40,910 bases of DNA, from positions 1 to 40,910 of the forward strand of contig NZ_JABXKJ010000261.1 in assembly GCF_017115085.1 (NCBI RefSeq). The letters run 5' to 3'. Within the stretch, counting starts at the first letter, position 1. Every line of letters begins with the position of its first letter. The notes beneath the pieces are model-generated. The model made no database searches and had not been told where the DNA came from. It was given only the letters and a program-made list of their open reading frames with translations. The stretch is from Nostoc sp. NMS7 (GTDB taxonomy: Bacteria; Cyanobacteriota; Cyanobacteriia; Cyanobacteriales; Nostocaceae). Of the stretch, positions 1-8,500 are shown piece by piece. The translations under genes and the position numbers were made by a program.

Positions 1-55
1 GGGCATTGGGCATTGGGCATTGGGCATTGGGCATTGGGCATTGGGCATTGGGCAT
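1..55. repeat. GGGCATT heptamer tandem repeat
   Basis: Seven complete copies of GGGCATT followed by a partial one start at the first base of the window, so the array may extend further left. Heptameric short tandem repeats of this kind are common in intergenic DNA of heterocyst-forming cyanobacteria. No function is evident. Confidence 0.9.
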
Positions 56-164
56 GGGTTATTCCCCTTGTCTCCCTTATCTCGGAATTGCGGTTGAGTG
101 GGCGTTGATTTTGTCAACCCTTATCCCCCTTGTCTCCCTTATCTCCCTCATCTCCCTCATCTCC
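56..164. repeat. CT-rich short repeat abutting the ftsI stop codon
   Basis: Repeated units of the type CTTGTCTCC, CTTATCTCC and CTCATCTCC run right up to the stop codon of the minus-strand ftsI gene. The same composition, including the preceding GGGCATTGGGCATGGG, recurs at 23229-23330. It lies 3' of genes in both places. No U-tract terminator is visible here. Confidence 0.75.
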
Positions 165-2003
165 CTACGGCGCTTCCGTCTGTTGCTCTGTTGCCTTACT
201 TGGTGGAATCTCCTCAAGAGGAATCAGGGCTTCGATCACCGACTTCACAATTGGCGCGGCGACAGTAGAACCATAGGCACTTTCTCCTTTTGGCTCATCT
301 ACCAGTGCGAACACTACATACCGAGGAGATTCCACGGGCAAAATAGCCACAAAGCTGGTCATTCTCGCACCCTTGATGTAGCCGCCAGAGGGACTAGCTT
401 TTTGGGCTGTACCAGTTTTACCAGCAATCCGATATCCCGGAATTTGTGCCACCTTGCCGGTGCCTTCAGTAACAACAGTTTCCATCATTTCTACAACCTT
501 TTGGGCTGTTGCGGCTGAGAAAATTTGGCGGGGGATGGTGCGCGTGGGTGAATCATGCATCTGCCCTTTGCTATCAATCAGCCCCCGAACTATATGGGGT
601 GTTACCAACTTACCGCCATTGGCTAAAGCGCCGTGCATTTGCACTAGCTGTAACGGTGTCATGGAAAAGCCTTGTCCAAAGGAAGTAGTAGCTGCCTCAA
701 TTGGCGAAGCGATAAATTCTTCTTGACTTTTGAGCCGGCCACCAACTTCAAAAGGTAAATCTGTATCAACTTTTTGTCCTAGCCCCAAACGTTCGAGCCA
801 GTTATAGTAGATTGAAGGCTTTAAGCGTTGAATAATTTGCACCATGCCAATGTTGCTAGAATGTTGGAGAATTTGAGCAATGTTGATCCGCCCGTAACCA
901 TTGTTCTCAGCATTTTTGATGGTGTAATTAGCTACTTGAATAGAGCCGGAGTCATTAAACATATCATCTGCTTTGATCACGCCATTTTCTAGAGCGATCG
1001 CCACATTCAAAGGTTTAAAAGTCGATCCCGGTTCATAAAGATCCGCCACCGTCCAGTTTTTAAATAGCGAAATATTAGCTTTAGCGTATTCATTAGGGTT
1101 ATAGGTAGGTTCAGAAACCAGGGCGAGCAAGGAACCATCGAACGCATCCATTACAATTACCGCTCCCCGTTTGGCGTCAAACTTCTGCATCTGTTGTTTA
1201 AGCGCAGTCCGAGCAATTCGTTGCAGACGGCTATCAATAGTTAGTTGCAGTCGCAAATCATCAAAATGCAAAAAACCTTCAGGGGCATGATCAGGCATCA
1301 CAGATCCATTACCCGACCGACTGAGCCGCACCGTTTGCACAGGACGTTCTAGCAACTTCTCTTGAGAGTATTCCACACCTGCTTGACCACGGCGGTCAAC
1401 ATTCACATAGCCCACCACGTCAGCAACCAAATCATCTGATGGGTAATATCGGGAGTATTTTTGAATCCACTCCAAGCCATTTAAGCGCAAAGAGATGATG
1501 CGATCAATAATTTCTTGCGGTAGGGCAGGGGCAAGTATAATTCCGCTTCTTTTGCTTTCAAAAGTTTTCACCAATTCCGCAGAATCTTTTGCCAAAATTG
1601 GCGCAAGTCGCTCTGCCATATCTTCATTAGACTTATCAAACAGCTTGGGATGAGCGTACAAAGTGTATACAGGACGGTCAATCGCCAACAGATTACTATT
1701 GCGATCTAACACCGGGCGACGGGGCATAAAAGGTCGCAAATTCACCATTTGCTGGTTTCGCGCCTGCTCTGTTAACTTTGTACCCTTGACAATTTGGAGG
1801 TTATACAATTTCACACCCAACCCCAACCCTGATGCCATTAATACGCCCCAGACTATAAACAGTCGAGACTTAGTGTTGAATGTTTGGTTTTGGATATTAG
1901 AGGCTAGTTTTCCCAAAAACCCTCGCTTATAACCCTTTTGTCCCCTTGTGAATCCTGGATTGCGAAACTTTGTGAATTTTGTTCTGCTTGGTGACTTCTG
2001 CAT
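165..2003 (-). CDS. ftsI: Septal peptidoglycan transpeptidase FtsI (class B PBP3)
   Basis: A class B penicillin-binding protein of 612 residues, the usual size for FtsI/PBP2-type enzymes, which cross-link peptidoglycan at the division septum. A basic cytoplasmic N-terminus is followed by one membrane anchor (about residues 48-64), a PBP-dimerisation domain and a C-terminal transpeptidase domain. All three catalytic motifs are present: STFK with nucleophile Ser327 and Lys330, SSN at 382-384, and KTG beginning at Lys529. The ATG start has a short basic leader typical of cyanobacterial homologues. It is transcribed on the same strand as, and 536 bp downstream of, a bitopic membrane protein that could be its FtsL-like partner. 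The catalytic assignment is firm; septal rather than elongation function is inferred from similarity and neighbourhood. Confidence 0.93.
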   Translation of the reverse strand: MQKSPSRTKFTKFRNPGFTRGQKGYKRGFLGKLASNIQNQTFNTKSRLFIVWGVLMASGLGLGVKLYNLQIVKGTKLTEQARNQQMVNLRPFMPRRPVLDRNSNLLAIDRPVYTLYAHPKLFDKSNEDMAERLAPILAKDSAELVKTFESKRSGIILAPALPQEIIDRIISLRLNGLEWIQKYSRYYPSDDLVADVVGYVNVDRRGQAGVEYSQEKLLERPVQTVRLSRSGNGSVMPDHAPEGFLHFDDLRLQLTIDSRLQRIARTALKQQMQKFDAKRGAVIVMDAFDGSLLALVSEPTYNPNEYAKANISLFKNWTVADLYEPGSTFKPLNVAIALENGVIKADDMFNDSGSIQVANYTIKNAENNGYGRINIAQILQHSSNIGMVQIIQRLKPSIYYNWLERLGLGQKVDTDLPFEVGGRLKSQEEFIASPIEAATTSFGQGFSMTPLQLVQMHGALANGGKLVTPHIVRGLIDSKGQMHDSPTRTIPRQIFSAATAQKVVEMMETVVTEGTGKVAQIPGYRIAGKTGTAQKASPSGGYIKGARMTSFVAILPVESPRYVVFALVDEPKGESAYGSTVAAPIVKSVIEALIPLEEIPPSKATEQQTEAP

Positions 2004-2539
2004 TGGGTTCGTCCTTTGTCATTTGTCATTTGTCATTTGCTACAAGTCGGAGTCCTAATGACAAATGACTAATGACTCTTAGCCTTTTACCAATTCTCCA
2101 AAATAAAGCTACAGATTTAAGAGGTAGAAACTCAGATTACAGCCTTTTTCATGTATTTGAACCATAATCTTCGCTAGGGGCGCACAGATATCATTGGTGT
2201 CAACTTCAGCCAAAACCCTTTTAAAACCTCGTTCTGGCTAGAAATGCTGCTCATTGCGGCAGAGCCGCAAGTTAATAGGCAAAGCCTCAATCAGGGGCAT
2301 TCCCAGTCTCCGACTGGGAACGAGATAAACGAGATAATGTCTCAAAACATTCTTGCTTACTAACTTTCACGTTAACTTGACACCAATGCACATCTGTTGT
2401 CCTAGAGTATGGTTTAATTACCTGAATATTGCTGTGAATCTGACTTTCCGAATTACGAATTATGTTAGCGTAGCGTTAGCGAGTATTCGTTCGCTTTTAG
2501 CCTCTGGTAGAGAGCGTCATTACGAATTACGAATTAGAT
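2004..2539. repeat. Repeat-rich intergenic region between the ftsI partner and ftsI
   Basis: No coding sequence is supported here. From the ftsI side it holds a heptamer repeat (GTCATTT three times, 2018-2039), a hairpin TTGCGGC/GCCGCAA (2254-2270), a hairpin TTCCCAGTC/GACTGGGAA (2300-2320) of a type widely interspersed in cyanobacteria, and an AATTACGAATTA-type direct repeat bracketing a GTTAGCGTAGCG element (about 2450-2535). The ftsI promoter should lie in the first 150 bp, but I see no convincing box. Confidence 0.6.
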
Positions 2540-3187
2540 TTAGTATCCTAATGGCGAGAGTCTTTGCTGCGTTTCAGAATTTGGCGTTGTGTTAGACGAT
2601 GCCGGCTTAGAACTATGAGATGCTGGAAGCAAGAAAATCATCCCTTGAGGAGTCGGTGATACCAGCCCTGCTGTTGGTTGTTCTGCTTCCTGAGCCATTT
2701 TATTTGTCAACGTCGCGTTGGTTGTCATTAGCAACTGCTCATGACGTTGTAGCCCTTGCAGTCTGCGATATGACTGACTCCAAAGCTGTTGGGAATATAC
2801 CGTCCAGCCATAAACAGCAAGTGTCGATGCTACTAACAAGAACGCCAAAACGGTTGAATAACCATGAAAGGTGTACAAGCGCAGCAACCACAAAGGTACA
2901 GCTGCCGAATTAGGCATTGTGGGAAGGTTCCCACTCGACTGCTGATTGAGATTTGGCACTTGTCGTCTACCTAACTCTTTCACCGATTTGGGCATAACTG
3001 CCTCATTTGTGGGAGAAACCGCGAGATTTTTCGAGGAACGCTGTTGTCTTTGAGAGGATACTGGTGTAGAAGCGCTCCGTGGTGTTGACTTCATACGCGC
3101 AGAGCGTCGCCTCCCTAAAGAAAGGATAGAATCTTGCCGGAACCAATTACCCCTTGTAGAAACAGTAGATTTACGAGCAATTACCAT
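2540..3187 (-). CDS. Bitopic membrane protein, candidate FtsL-like division protein
   Basis: From the ATG at 3187 this is a 215-residue protein; an in-frame GTG at 3280 would add 31 residues. Neither start has a strong ribosome site. It has a long basic, Ser/Pro/Gln-rich cytoplasmic part, one transmembrane helix (about residues 111-130 from the ATG), then a helical, Gln/Leu-rich region (QLWSQSYRRLQGLQRHEQL and onward) and a Pro/Ser-rich tail. This resembles FtsL/DivIC topology: cytoplasmic N-terminus, single helix, short periplasmic coiled coil. In many bacteria ftsL sits directly upstream of ftsI, as here. The topology and position are seen in the sequence; the FtsL role is inference, and no sequence family was recognised. 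Confidence 0.75.
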   Translation of the reverse strand: MVIARKSTVSTRGNWFRQDSILSLGRRRSARMKSTPRSASTPVSSQRQQRSSKNLAVSPTNEAVMPKSVKELGRRQVPNLNQQSSGNLPTMPNSAAVPLWLLRLYTFHGYSTVLAFLLVASTLAVYGWTVYSQQLWSQSYRRLQGLQRHEQLLMTTNATLTNKMAQEAEQPTAGLVSPTPQGMIFLLPASHSSKPASSNTTPNSETQQRLSPLGY

Positions 3188-3689
3188 AATTTTTTTAGAT
3201 GGGAAATACTGTACTTTAGATTGACTGTCTTGATTGTCTGTTTTTGCTGAGGTTAAAATCACCTTCTTTGCAACAAGCACACATAACAGACTACACCCTT
3301 TTAACTGTTCTGATAGGTAGCTGTACCAATGTTTGCATCCTCTAAATATTGCAATGTTTGCAATCAGCGATTAGCAACTGGACAGCTTACCCTTTAGCGA
3401 TCGCCCCTAAAGTATGGCTTCGCGAGGCAGCAAGATGCAATACTCTGTGAAAAAATAAAATTTTTTGCTATGATAACTCGAATTGCTAGAAAACTTGGTA
3501 ATTTCCGTTTTGCTCCTGAGTTAAGAGAAACTAATCAGATGGCTGTATGATCTGTAATCCCAAAAAGAATACGCCAAAGGATTGTTTTTTTAAGTATGTA
3601 TTCTCGCAGCCTTAAAAAAAAGCAATAAATACGGTATCGTATTCAACAGGCGAAATATTGTTCTAGCCACAATTGGTGAAAGAGGAGTT
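3188..3689. other. Intergenic region, no supported gene
   Basis: The gap between two divergent genes. It contains HIP1-like GCGATCGC near 3397 and AT-rich tracts, and presumably both promoters. A 26-codon ATG frame at 3470-3550 has no ribosome site and is not called. Nothing else is recognisable. Confidence 0.5.
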
Positions 3690-3896
3690 ATGAAAACAAA
3701 AATCTTTGGTTTGGCTTTAATGTTAAGTCTGGCTGCAATTCTCGGAGCCTGCGAAGGTGGTGGTGGTGATGGTGCTGGTGCTGGTGCTGGTACCACTAGT
3801 ACTCCCGCTGCTACAGGTGAACCAACTGATGCGCCTCCTGCGGCCTCTAGCCCTGCCGCGACTACAGCACCTACTCCCGCAACTACTCCTAAATAA
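3690..3896 (+). CDS. Small secreted lipoprotein, Thr/Pro/Ala-rich
   Basis: A 68-residue protein with a classic lipoprotein signal peptide: basic MKTK start, hydrophobic stretch, and lipobox LGAC with Cys at residue 21 as the probable lipidated residue. The mature part is low complexity, first Gly/Ala (GGGGDGAGAGAG), then Thr/Pro/Ala/Ser. It has no recognisable domain, so it probably acts as an unstructured tethered tail on a membrane. The ribosome site AGAGGAG sits 5 nt before the ATG, which strongly supports translation. Similar tiny Pro/Thr-rich lipoproteins are common in cyanobacteria and have no known function. Confidence 0.8.
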   Translation: MKTKIFGLALMLSLAAILGACEGGGGDGAGAGAGTTSTPAATGEPTDAPPAASSPAATTAPTPATTPK

Positions 3897-4012
3897 GGCA
3901 TCTTCAGCTTTAGTTTGAATGATGCCCAAAAGAGCTTAGTAATAACACTCGTCACGACATAGCTAGAATTAATTAGGTTAATGTAAAAACCTGGATATTT
4001 CTATCTATTGGT

Positions 4013-4126
4013 GGATCAGAGGCCAGAGTTTGCTGAAATATCAGCTAAGTAGGGCAGCAAGTAGAGGACACTGGTGATGAGGGTTACGTCCTCAACCAAG
4101 TGTCCGCCTGAAATTCTCGCCTGACC
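4013..4126 (+). ncRNA. Candidate structured RNA (unassigned family)
   Basis: This non-coding stretch folds well on paper. A closing stem pairs GG(A)TCAG (4013-4019) with CTGACC (4121-4126). Inside are a GCTGA/TCAGC hairpin with an AATA loop (4032-4045) and a long terminal hairpin. In the latter, GGACACT pairs with AGTGTCC (4066-4072/4099-4105), GGT with ACC and GAGG with CCTC, around loop GTTACGT. The architecture of closing stem, internal region and long terminal hairpin resembles 6S RNA in outline, but I cannot assign a family. A cis-acting leader of the gene at 4321 is the alternative. The strand is uncertain because the stems also fold on the minus strand. Confidence 0.4.
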
Positions 4127-4320
4127 GAAGCTTGTTCCAAGTCCAAGGGAGTTGAGTTATATAAATCTAAGCCATTTTGTGGGCAAGGTACTTCTCTGGT
4201 TTGGTATTTGGAATAGCTTAAATTCCTGAGTTTTCAGAGGATAAAACAATTCATCGCGATCGCTGGCAATTGCTCTTGAGCATTCCCTATAGTCTATTCC
4301 GGATCAGGAGAGACCTGGTA

Positions 4321-4758
4321 ATGTCCCTTGATATTGCCAGATTTTTATTAGGAGAATTTGTAACTTTGAATATAGGGAATGAGAAAAACAGATTTTCATC
4401 CGGCGTTGTGAAGGCAGTTCAGGAGATGGGAAAAGTTAAAGCGAGAAAGGAGATACAATTACTATGCTTAATTGTGATTAGTGCTACGTTAATTCTCTTA
4501 AGTAGCTATTGGGGGTCAGCAGTAGTAGCTTTACCGCCAGCAGAAGATACACCAGAAGAAATATTACGCACTAAAATTATCATAGAAGCGCGATCGCCGA
4601 TTGATGGAAAATTCCTCACAGCTGCCGAATATATCCAATTACAAGCGCAGCTGCAAGAAGGACCCCCACCAAAACTAGACCCGAAAATTCGAGAACAGAT
4701 TTTCTTGCTTCGCTTACGTAAAACATTATTTCAGTTTTTCCCATTTTTAAATTTTTGA
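4321..4758 (+). CDS. Small membrane-anchored conserved hypothetical protein
   Basis: A 145-residue protein from the ATG at 4321, which has AGGAG 10 nt upstream. An internal ATG at 4426 would give a 110-residue form starting MGKVKARKEIQ, whose basic residues and following hydrophobic helix (LLCLIVISATLILLSSYW) look like a natural N-terminus, so the start is undecided. After the helix comes an acidic linker (PPAEDTPEEILR) and a conserved-looking helical region (SPIDGKFLTAAEYIQLQAQL...KIREQIFLLRLRK). It appears to be a cyanobacterial family of unknown function. It lies on the same strand 172 bp upstream of glgB. Confidence 0.75.
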   Translation: MSLDIARFLLGEFVTLNIGNEKNRFSSGVVKAVQEMGKVKARKEIQLLCLIVISATLILLSSYWGSAVVALPPAEDTPEEILRTKIIIEARSPIDGKFLTAAEYIQLQAQLQEGPPPKLDPKIREQIFLLRLRKTLFQFFPFLNF

Positions 4759-4930
4759 GAATTACTCAAGGGTCAAATGTCAAGAGCTTTATCCCATCTT
4801 CCCCACTCCCCAATGCCCGATTCTGAGGTAGGATAACGGTGGCGACAAAATTGCAAATAAATGTAAAGAATATATATAGATATTAAATAAGTAGATTTAG
4901 TCAATCACGTTATTTCACTTAGGTAGCTTC

Positions 4931-7222
4931 ATGTCCATGACCACGATCGCCCCTGAACAGGTTAACAGCATCGTTTGGAATCAGCATAACGATCCCTTTG
5001 AAATACTAGGTTCTCATCCCATAGAACAAGATGGTAAAACTGTCTGGGCTGTGCGAGCCTATCTACCAAATGCAAGTGCGGCATGGGTGGTTATTCCTGA
5101 ACAACGCAAAGAATACCCGATGCAAACAGTGCATCATCCCCAGTTTTTTGAATGCACCATTGAAACCGCAGAACTAGCAAACTATCAGTTACGGATTAAA
5201 GAGGGTGAACATGAGCGTGTCATTTATGACCCTTACGCTTTCCGTTCTCCCCACTTGACAGACTTTGACTTGCATTTGTTTAAGGAAGGCAACCATCACC
5301 GGATATACGAAAAACTGGGAGCGCACCCTACGGAAATAGACGGAGTTAAAGGCGTTTATTTTGCTGTTTGGGCACCCAACGCTCGTAATGTTTCATTGTT
5401 GGCAGATTTCAACCTCTGGGATGGGCGTAAAAACCAGATGCGTAAAGGCCGCACCGGGGTTTGGGAATTATTTATTCCTGAAATCGGTGTGGGAGAGCAT
5501 TACAAATATGAAATCAAAAATTTTGAAGGACACATTTACGAAAAATCTGATCCCTACGGTTTCCAGCAGGAACCCCGCCCGAAAACGGCATCTATTGTCA
5601 CTGATTTAAATACTTATAGTTGGACTGATGAAGATTGGATGGAAAAGCGGCGTCGCTCTGACCCCCTGACTCAGCCCGTCTCAGTCTATGAAGTACATTT
5701 AGGCTCTTGGTTACACGCTTCGAGTGCCGAACCAGCGAAACTCCCTAATGGTGAAACGGAACCTGTAGTTATCGTTTCCGAACTGAAGCCGGGCGCACGC
5801 TTCCTTACCTATCGGGAACTAGCTGACCGACTTATTCCATACGTCAAAGAATTAGGATACACCCATCTAGAATTGCTGCCGATTGCGGAGCATCCCTTTG
5901 ATGGTTCTTGGGGTTATCAAGTAACTGGGTACTATGCCCCCACTTCGCGTTTTGGCAGCCCGGAAGATTTCATGTATTTTGTTGACAAATGTCACGAAAA
6001 TGATCTAGGGGTAATTGTAGATTGGGTTCCTGGTCACTTCCCCAAAGATGGACATGGTTTAGCTTTCTTTGATGGTAGCCACCTCTACGAACACTCTGAC
6101 CCCCGGAAGGGCGAACACAAAGGATGGGGTACTCTGGTGTTCAACTATGGTCGCCATGAAGTTAGTAATTTTTTAGCTGCAAATGCCCTCTTCTGGTTTG
6201 ACAAGTACCACATTGACGGGATTCGTGTCGATGCTGTTGCCTCGATGCTCTATAACGACTATTGCCGCGAACCTGGAGAATGGCTGCCCAACAAGTACGG
6301 CGGCAGAGAAAACCTAGAAGCAGCAGATTTTCTGCGTCAGGTAAATCACATTATCTTTAGCTATTTCCCCGGTATTCTCTCAATTGCTGAAGAATCTACT
6401 TCCTGGCCAATGGTATCTTGGCCCACCTATACAGGCGGGCTGGGCTTTAACTTGAAGTGGGATATGGGGTGGATGCACGATATGCTGGATTACTTTAGCA
6501 TGGACCCTTGGTTCCGTCAGTTCCACCAAAACAATATCACCTTTAGTATGTGGTACAACCACAGCGAGAACTTCATGCTGGCTCTATCCCACGATGAAGT
6601 GGTGCATGGTAAGAGCAATATCATCGGTAAAATGCCGGGGGATACATGGCAGAAGTTAGCGAATGTGCGTTGTTTGTTTAGCTATATGTTTGCTCATCCA
6701 GGCAAGAAAACCATGTTTATGAGCATGGAGTTTGGGCAGTGGAGTGAATGGAATGATTGGACAGATTTGCAGTGGGATTTATTGCAGCATGAAGGCCACC
6801 AACGGTTAAAAAGGTTTTTCCAGGATTTGAACCATCTCTACCGTTCTGAACCAGTTTTGTACACCCAGGATTTTGCTCAACCTGGGTTTGAGTGGATTGA
6901 CTGTAGCGATAACCGTCATAGTGTAGTTTCCTTTATCCGTCGTGATCAAGATTCTGATGATTTTGCGATCGTGGTTTGCAATTTTACACCGCAACCCCAT
7001 TCACATTACCGTATTGGTGTACCGCAAAAAGGATTTTATACCGAGTTGTTCAATAGTGATGCGCGACCCTATGGCGGCAGTAATATGGGCAACTTAGGTG
7101 GTAAGTGGACAAATGATTGGTCTTTGCACAGTCATCCCTATTCCCTGGATTTGTGTTTGCCACCTTTGGGTGTGTTGATTCTCAAGTTGGATAAGAAGAA
7201 GACTGCTGAGGTAATGGGATAA
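4931..7222 (+). CDS. glgB: 1,4-alpha-glucan (glycogen) branching enzyme GlgB
   Basis: A 763-residue GH13 branching enzyme that forms alpha-1,6 branches in glycogen. It has the usual bacterial order: N-terminal carbohydrate-binding modules (the second, around residues 110-220, is of the CBM48 type with VYFAVWAPNARNVSLLADFN), a catalytic barrel and an all-beta C-terminal domain. The catalytic residues align with the E. coli triad by spacing: nucleophile Asp434 in GIRVDAV, acid/base Glu487 in IAEES, and Asp555 in LSHDEVVHGK. The start ATG at 4931 is followed by a second ATG at 4937; either could be used. The upstream 100 bp is AT-rich. It is probably a single-gene unit, with no other glycogen gene nearby. 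Confidence 0.97.
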   Translation: MSMTTIAPEQVNSIVWNQHNDPFEILGSHPIEQDGKTVWAVRAYLPNASAAWVVIPEQRKEYPMQTVHHPQFFECTIETAELANYQLRIKEGEHERVIYDPYAFRSPHLTDFDLHLFKEGNHHRIYEKLGAHPTEIDGVKGVYFAVWAPNARNVSLLADFNLWDGRKNQMRKGRTGVWELFIPEIGVGEHYKYEIKNFEGHIYEKSDPYGFQQEPRPKTASIVTDLNTYSWTDEDWMEKRRRSDPLTQPVSVYEVHLGSWLHASSAEPAKLPNGETEPVVIVSELKPGARFLTYRELADRLIPYVKELGYTHLELLPIAEHPFDGSWGYQVTGYYAPTSRFGSPEDFMYFVDKCHENDLGVIVDWVPGHFPKDGHGLAFFDGSHLYEHSDPRKGEHKGWGTLVFNYGRHEVSNFLAANALFWFDKYHIDGIRVDAVASMLYNDYCREPGEWLPNKYGGRENLEAADFLRQVNHIIFSYFPGILSIAEESTSWPMVSWPTYTGGLGFNLKWDMGWMHDMLDYFSMDPWFRQFHQNNITFSMWYNHSENFMLALSHDEVVHGKSNIIGKMPGDTWQKLANVRCLFSYMFAHPGKKTMFMSMEFGQWSEWNDWTDLQWDLLQHEGHQRLKRFFQDLNHLYRSEPVLYTQDFAQPGFEWIDCSDNRHSVVSFIRRDQDSDDFAIVVCNFTPQPHSHYRIGVPQKGFYTELFNSDARPYGGSNMGNLGGKWTNDWSLHSHPYSLDLCLPPLGVLILKLDKKKTAEVMG

Positions 7223-7269
7223 CAATTAAGGAATAAGAATTAAATAAGATACAATTTATGCCCCTGGCT

Positions 7270-7315
7270 TACCTCACCCTCAATCCCTCTCCGATATATT
7301 GGAGAGGGAAGCTAG
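7270..7315. repeat. REP-like palindrome CCCTCTCC/GGAGAGGG
   Basis: Stem CCCTCTCC (7285-7292) pairs with GGAGAGGG (7301-7308), preceded by CTCACCCTCAAT. It is one of three copies of this element in the window (others near 16512-16574 and 31949-31972). It overlaps the end of the transposase remnant and may have inserted into it. Confidence 0.7.
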
Positions 7316-7318
7316 AGA

Positions 7319-7431
7319 CTCTATTGGAGATAAATCAGGAGAATAGGGCGGTAAAAACTTTACTTTTGCGTCGACAGACTCAATTGCAAGTCTTACAGAT
7401 TCACCACTCTTGGAGCGCGCAGATTGTCCAT
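7319..7431 (-). pseudogene. IS630-type transposase fragment (C-terminal catalytic part)
   Basis: The minus strand encodes MDNLRAP in one frame (from 7431) and, after a frame change, GESVRLAIESVDAKVKFLPPYSPDLSPIE in another (7402-7319). The LPPYSPDLSPIE signature with its final Glu is the end of the DDE catalytic domain in IS630-family transposases, and MDNL marks the strand carrying the middle Asp. Everything before and after is missing, so it is dead. The sequence past SPIE runs into a REP-like palindrome. Family assignment rests on the signature alone. Confidence 0.75.
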
Positions 7432-7441
7432 GACGACTATT

Positions 7442-7791
7442 CAGGAACTGACTCAGATTTTTGATCGCTTTTATCGGGTGAATAGCGATGCCTACGGTGG
7501 TCACTGAGCTTGCCATTCGCGCAGCGCGATGTCCTGAACTTGCCGTTCGCGTAGCGTCTCGTAGAGAAGGGTCTCGTAGAGAAGTGCAGACTGCGCCTAC
7601 ACTCTCGTAAAACTGGTGGTTCTGGATTAGGATTAGCGATCGCTAAAGCAATTATTCAGGCATACTAAGGTAGTTTGAAGGTGCAAAGTGAATTAGGTAA
7701 AGGTAGCACTTTTACGATTCAATTACCTTTTGATGTCACCCCAATTTCCCAAATTAAATTGCTGTATTACCTCAAACCTAAATTTAAGTAA
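7442..7791 (+). pseudogene. Sensor histidine kinase fragment (C-terminal ATPase part), interrupted
   Basis: Translation gives QELTQIFDRFYRVNSDA, then a 105-bp repeat-like insertion, then SRKTGGSGLGLAIAKAIIQAY, a stop codon, and GSLKVQSELGKGSTFTIQLPF to a stop at 7789. These are the F-box, G2 box and terminal strand of a HATPase_c domain in a two-component sensor kinase. The two halves are in different frames and there is an in-frame stop, so the gene is decayed. GCCTAC occurs at both edges of the insertion (7490-7495 and 7595-7600), possibly a short target duplication. Confidence 0.8.
7496..7600. repeat. Palindromic repeat inserted in the kinase pseudogene
   Basis: The stretch contains paired motifs GTTCGCGTAGCG and a twice-repeated TCTCGTAGAGAAG, which is itself nearly palindromic. 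Related pieces occur near 2465 and at 10849-10870. Such GCGTAGCG/TCTCGTAGAGA elements are widely scattered in Nostoc-type genomes. It disrupts the kinase remnant. Confidence 0.6.
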
Positions 7792-7799
7792 AACTTTCT

Positions 7800-8384
7800 C
7801 TACCAAACTTTACTCATATTTAGAATAAACCCAGGCAATACCAACTCGCCGCTAACTGTTGCAGGATTATCTAAACATTCCTCTGGTAATCCAGGACTAT
7901 AAATATAAACTTTACGCTGCTTACGGTCAATCAACCAGCCTAACTGTATTCCTGGCTCGTTCATATATTCCTCCATTTTTTCCTTCAAAGTCTGGAGGTT
8001 GTCGCTAGGAGATTTGAGTTCGACTACAAAATCTGGACAAATAGGAGCAAACTTTCGCTGCTGTTCTGCTGAGAGAGCATTCCACCGTTCTAGTTTAATC
8101 CAGGAAGCGTCTGGAGAACGTTCTGCACCTGTTGATAGCTTAAATCCGGTACTAGAGCTAAAAGTTATACCTGTACCATCTTGTTCTGACCACACCCATA
8201 GCTGTCCTGAGATATTAACTTCTCGGTTTCCTGTCTCTGAACCAGTAGGGGGCATAATTACCAATTCTCCTAATTTATTTCGCTCAATCCGTAAGTCACG
8301 ATTCACCTGACAGAAATCAAAAAATTGTTCGTCTGTCATTTGCATTGATGACGGAATTTGCAAAACCAAAGCAGATGAAAACAT
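7800..8384 (-). CDS. Uma2 family (DUF820) putative endonuclease
   Basis: A 194-residue Uma2-family protein with the PD-(D/E)XK nuclease fold common in cyanobacteria. Recognisable blocks are the N-terminal MTDEQFFDFCQVNRDLRIER, the GELVIMPPTGSETGNRE segment, SPDASWIKLERW, and PDFVVELKSPSDNLQTLKEKMEEY carrying the acidic and Lys residues of the active site, then LGWLIDRKQRKVYIY. It appears intact and full length. The biological role of Uma2 proteins is unsettled; they occur in large paralogous sets and often look mobile. It stands alone on this strand, 117 bp from the peroxiredoxin gene. Confidence 0.88.
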   Translation of the reverse strand: MFSSALVLQIPSSMQMTDEQFFDFCQVNRDLRIERNKLGELVIMPPTGSETGNREVNISGQLWVWSEQDGTGITFSSSTGFKLSTGAERSPDASWIKLERWNALSAEQQRKFAPICPDFVVELKSPSDNLQTLKEKMEEYMNEPGIQLGWLIDRKQRKVYIYSPGLPEECLDNPATVSGELVLPGFILNMSKVW

Positions 8385-8500
8385 CGGGATTTCCTCCAGG
8401 TTCGGATGCCTAGCCTACTGACTATATTCTCATGCAAAAAACAAAGACGCCAAGATATAACTTTGCGTCTTTGCTTTTTTATCCGAAATCATTTTCAGAT

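Noticed and set aside
6..518. 170-residue plus-strand frame
   Set aside because: It reads through simple repeats and then the antisense of ftsI; the product is low-complexity and meaningless.
3470..3550. 26-codon ATG frame MITRIARKLGNFRFAPELRETNQMAV
   Set aside because: No ribosome site, no recognisable homologue, and it sits in an AT-rich promoter region.
7258..7464. 68-residue plus-strand frame after glgB
   Set aside because: It covers a REP palindrome and the antisense of a transposase remnant.
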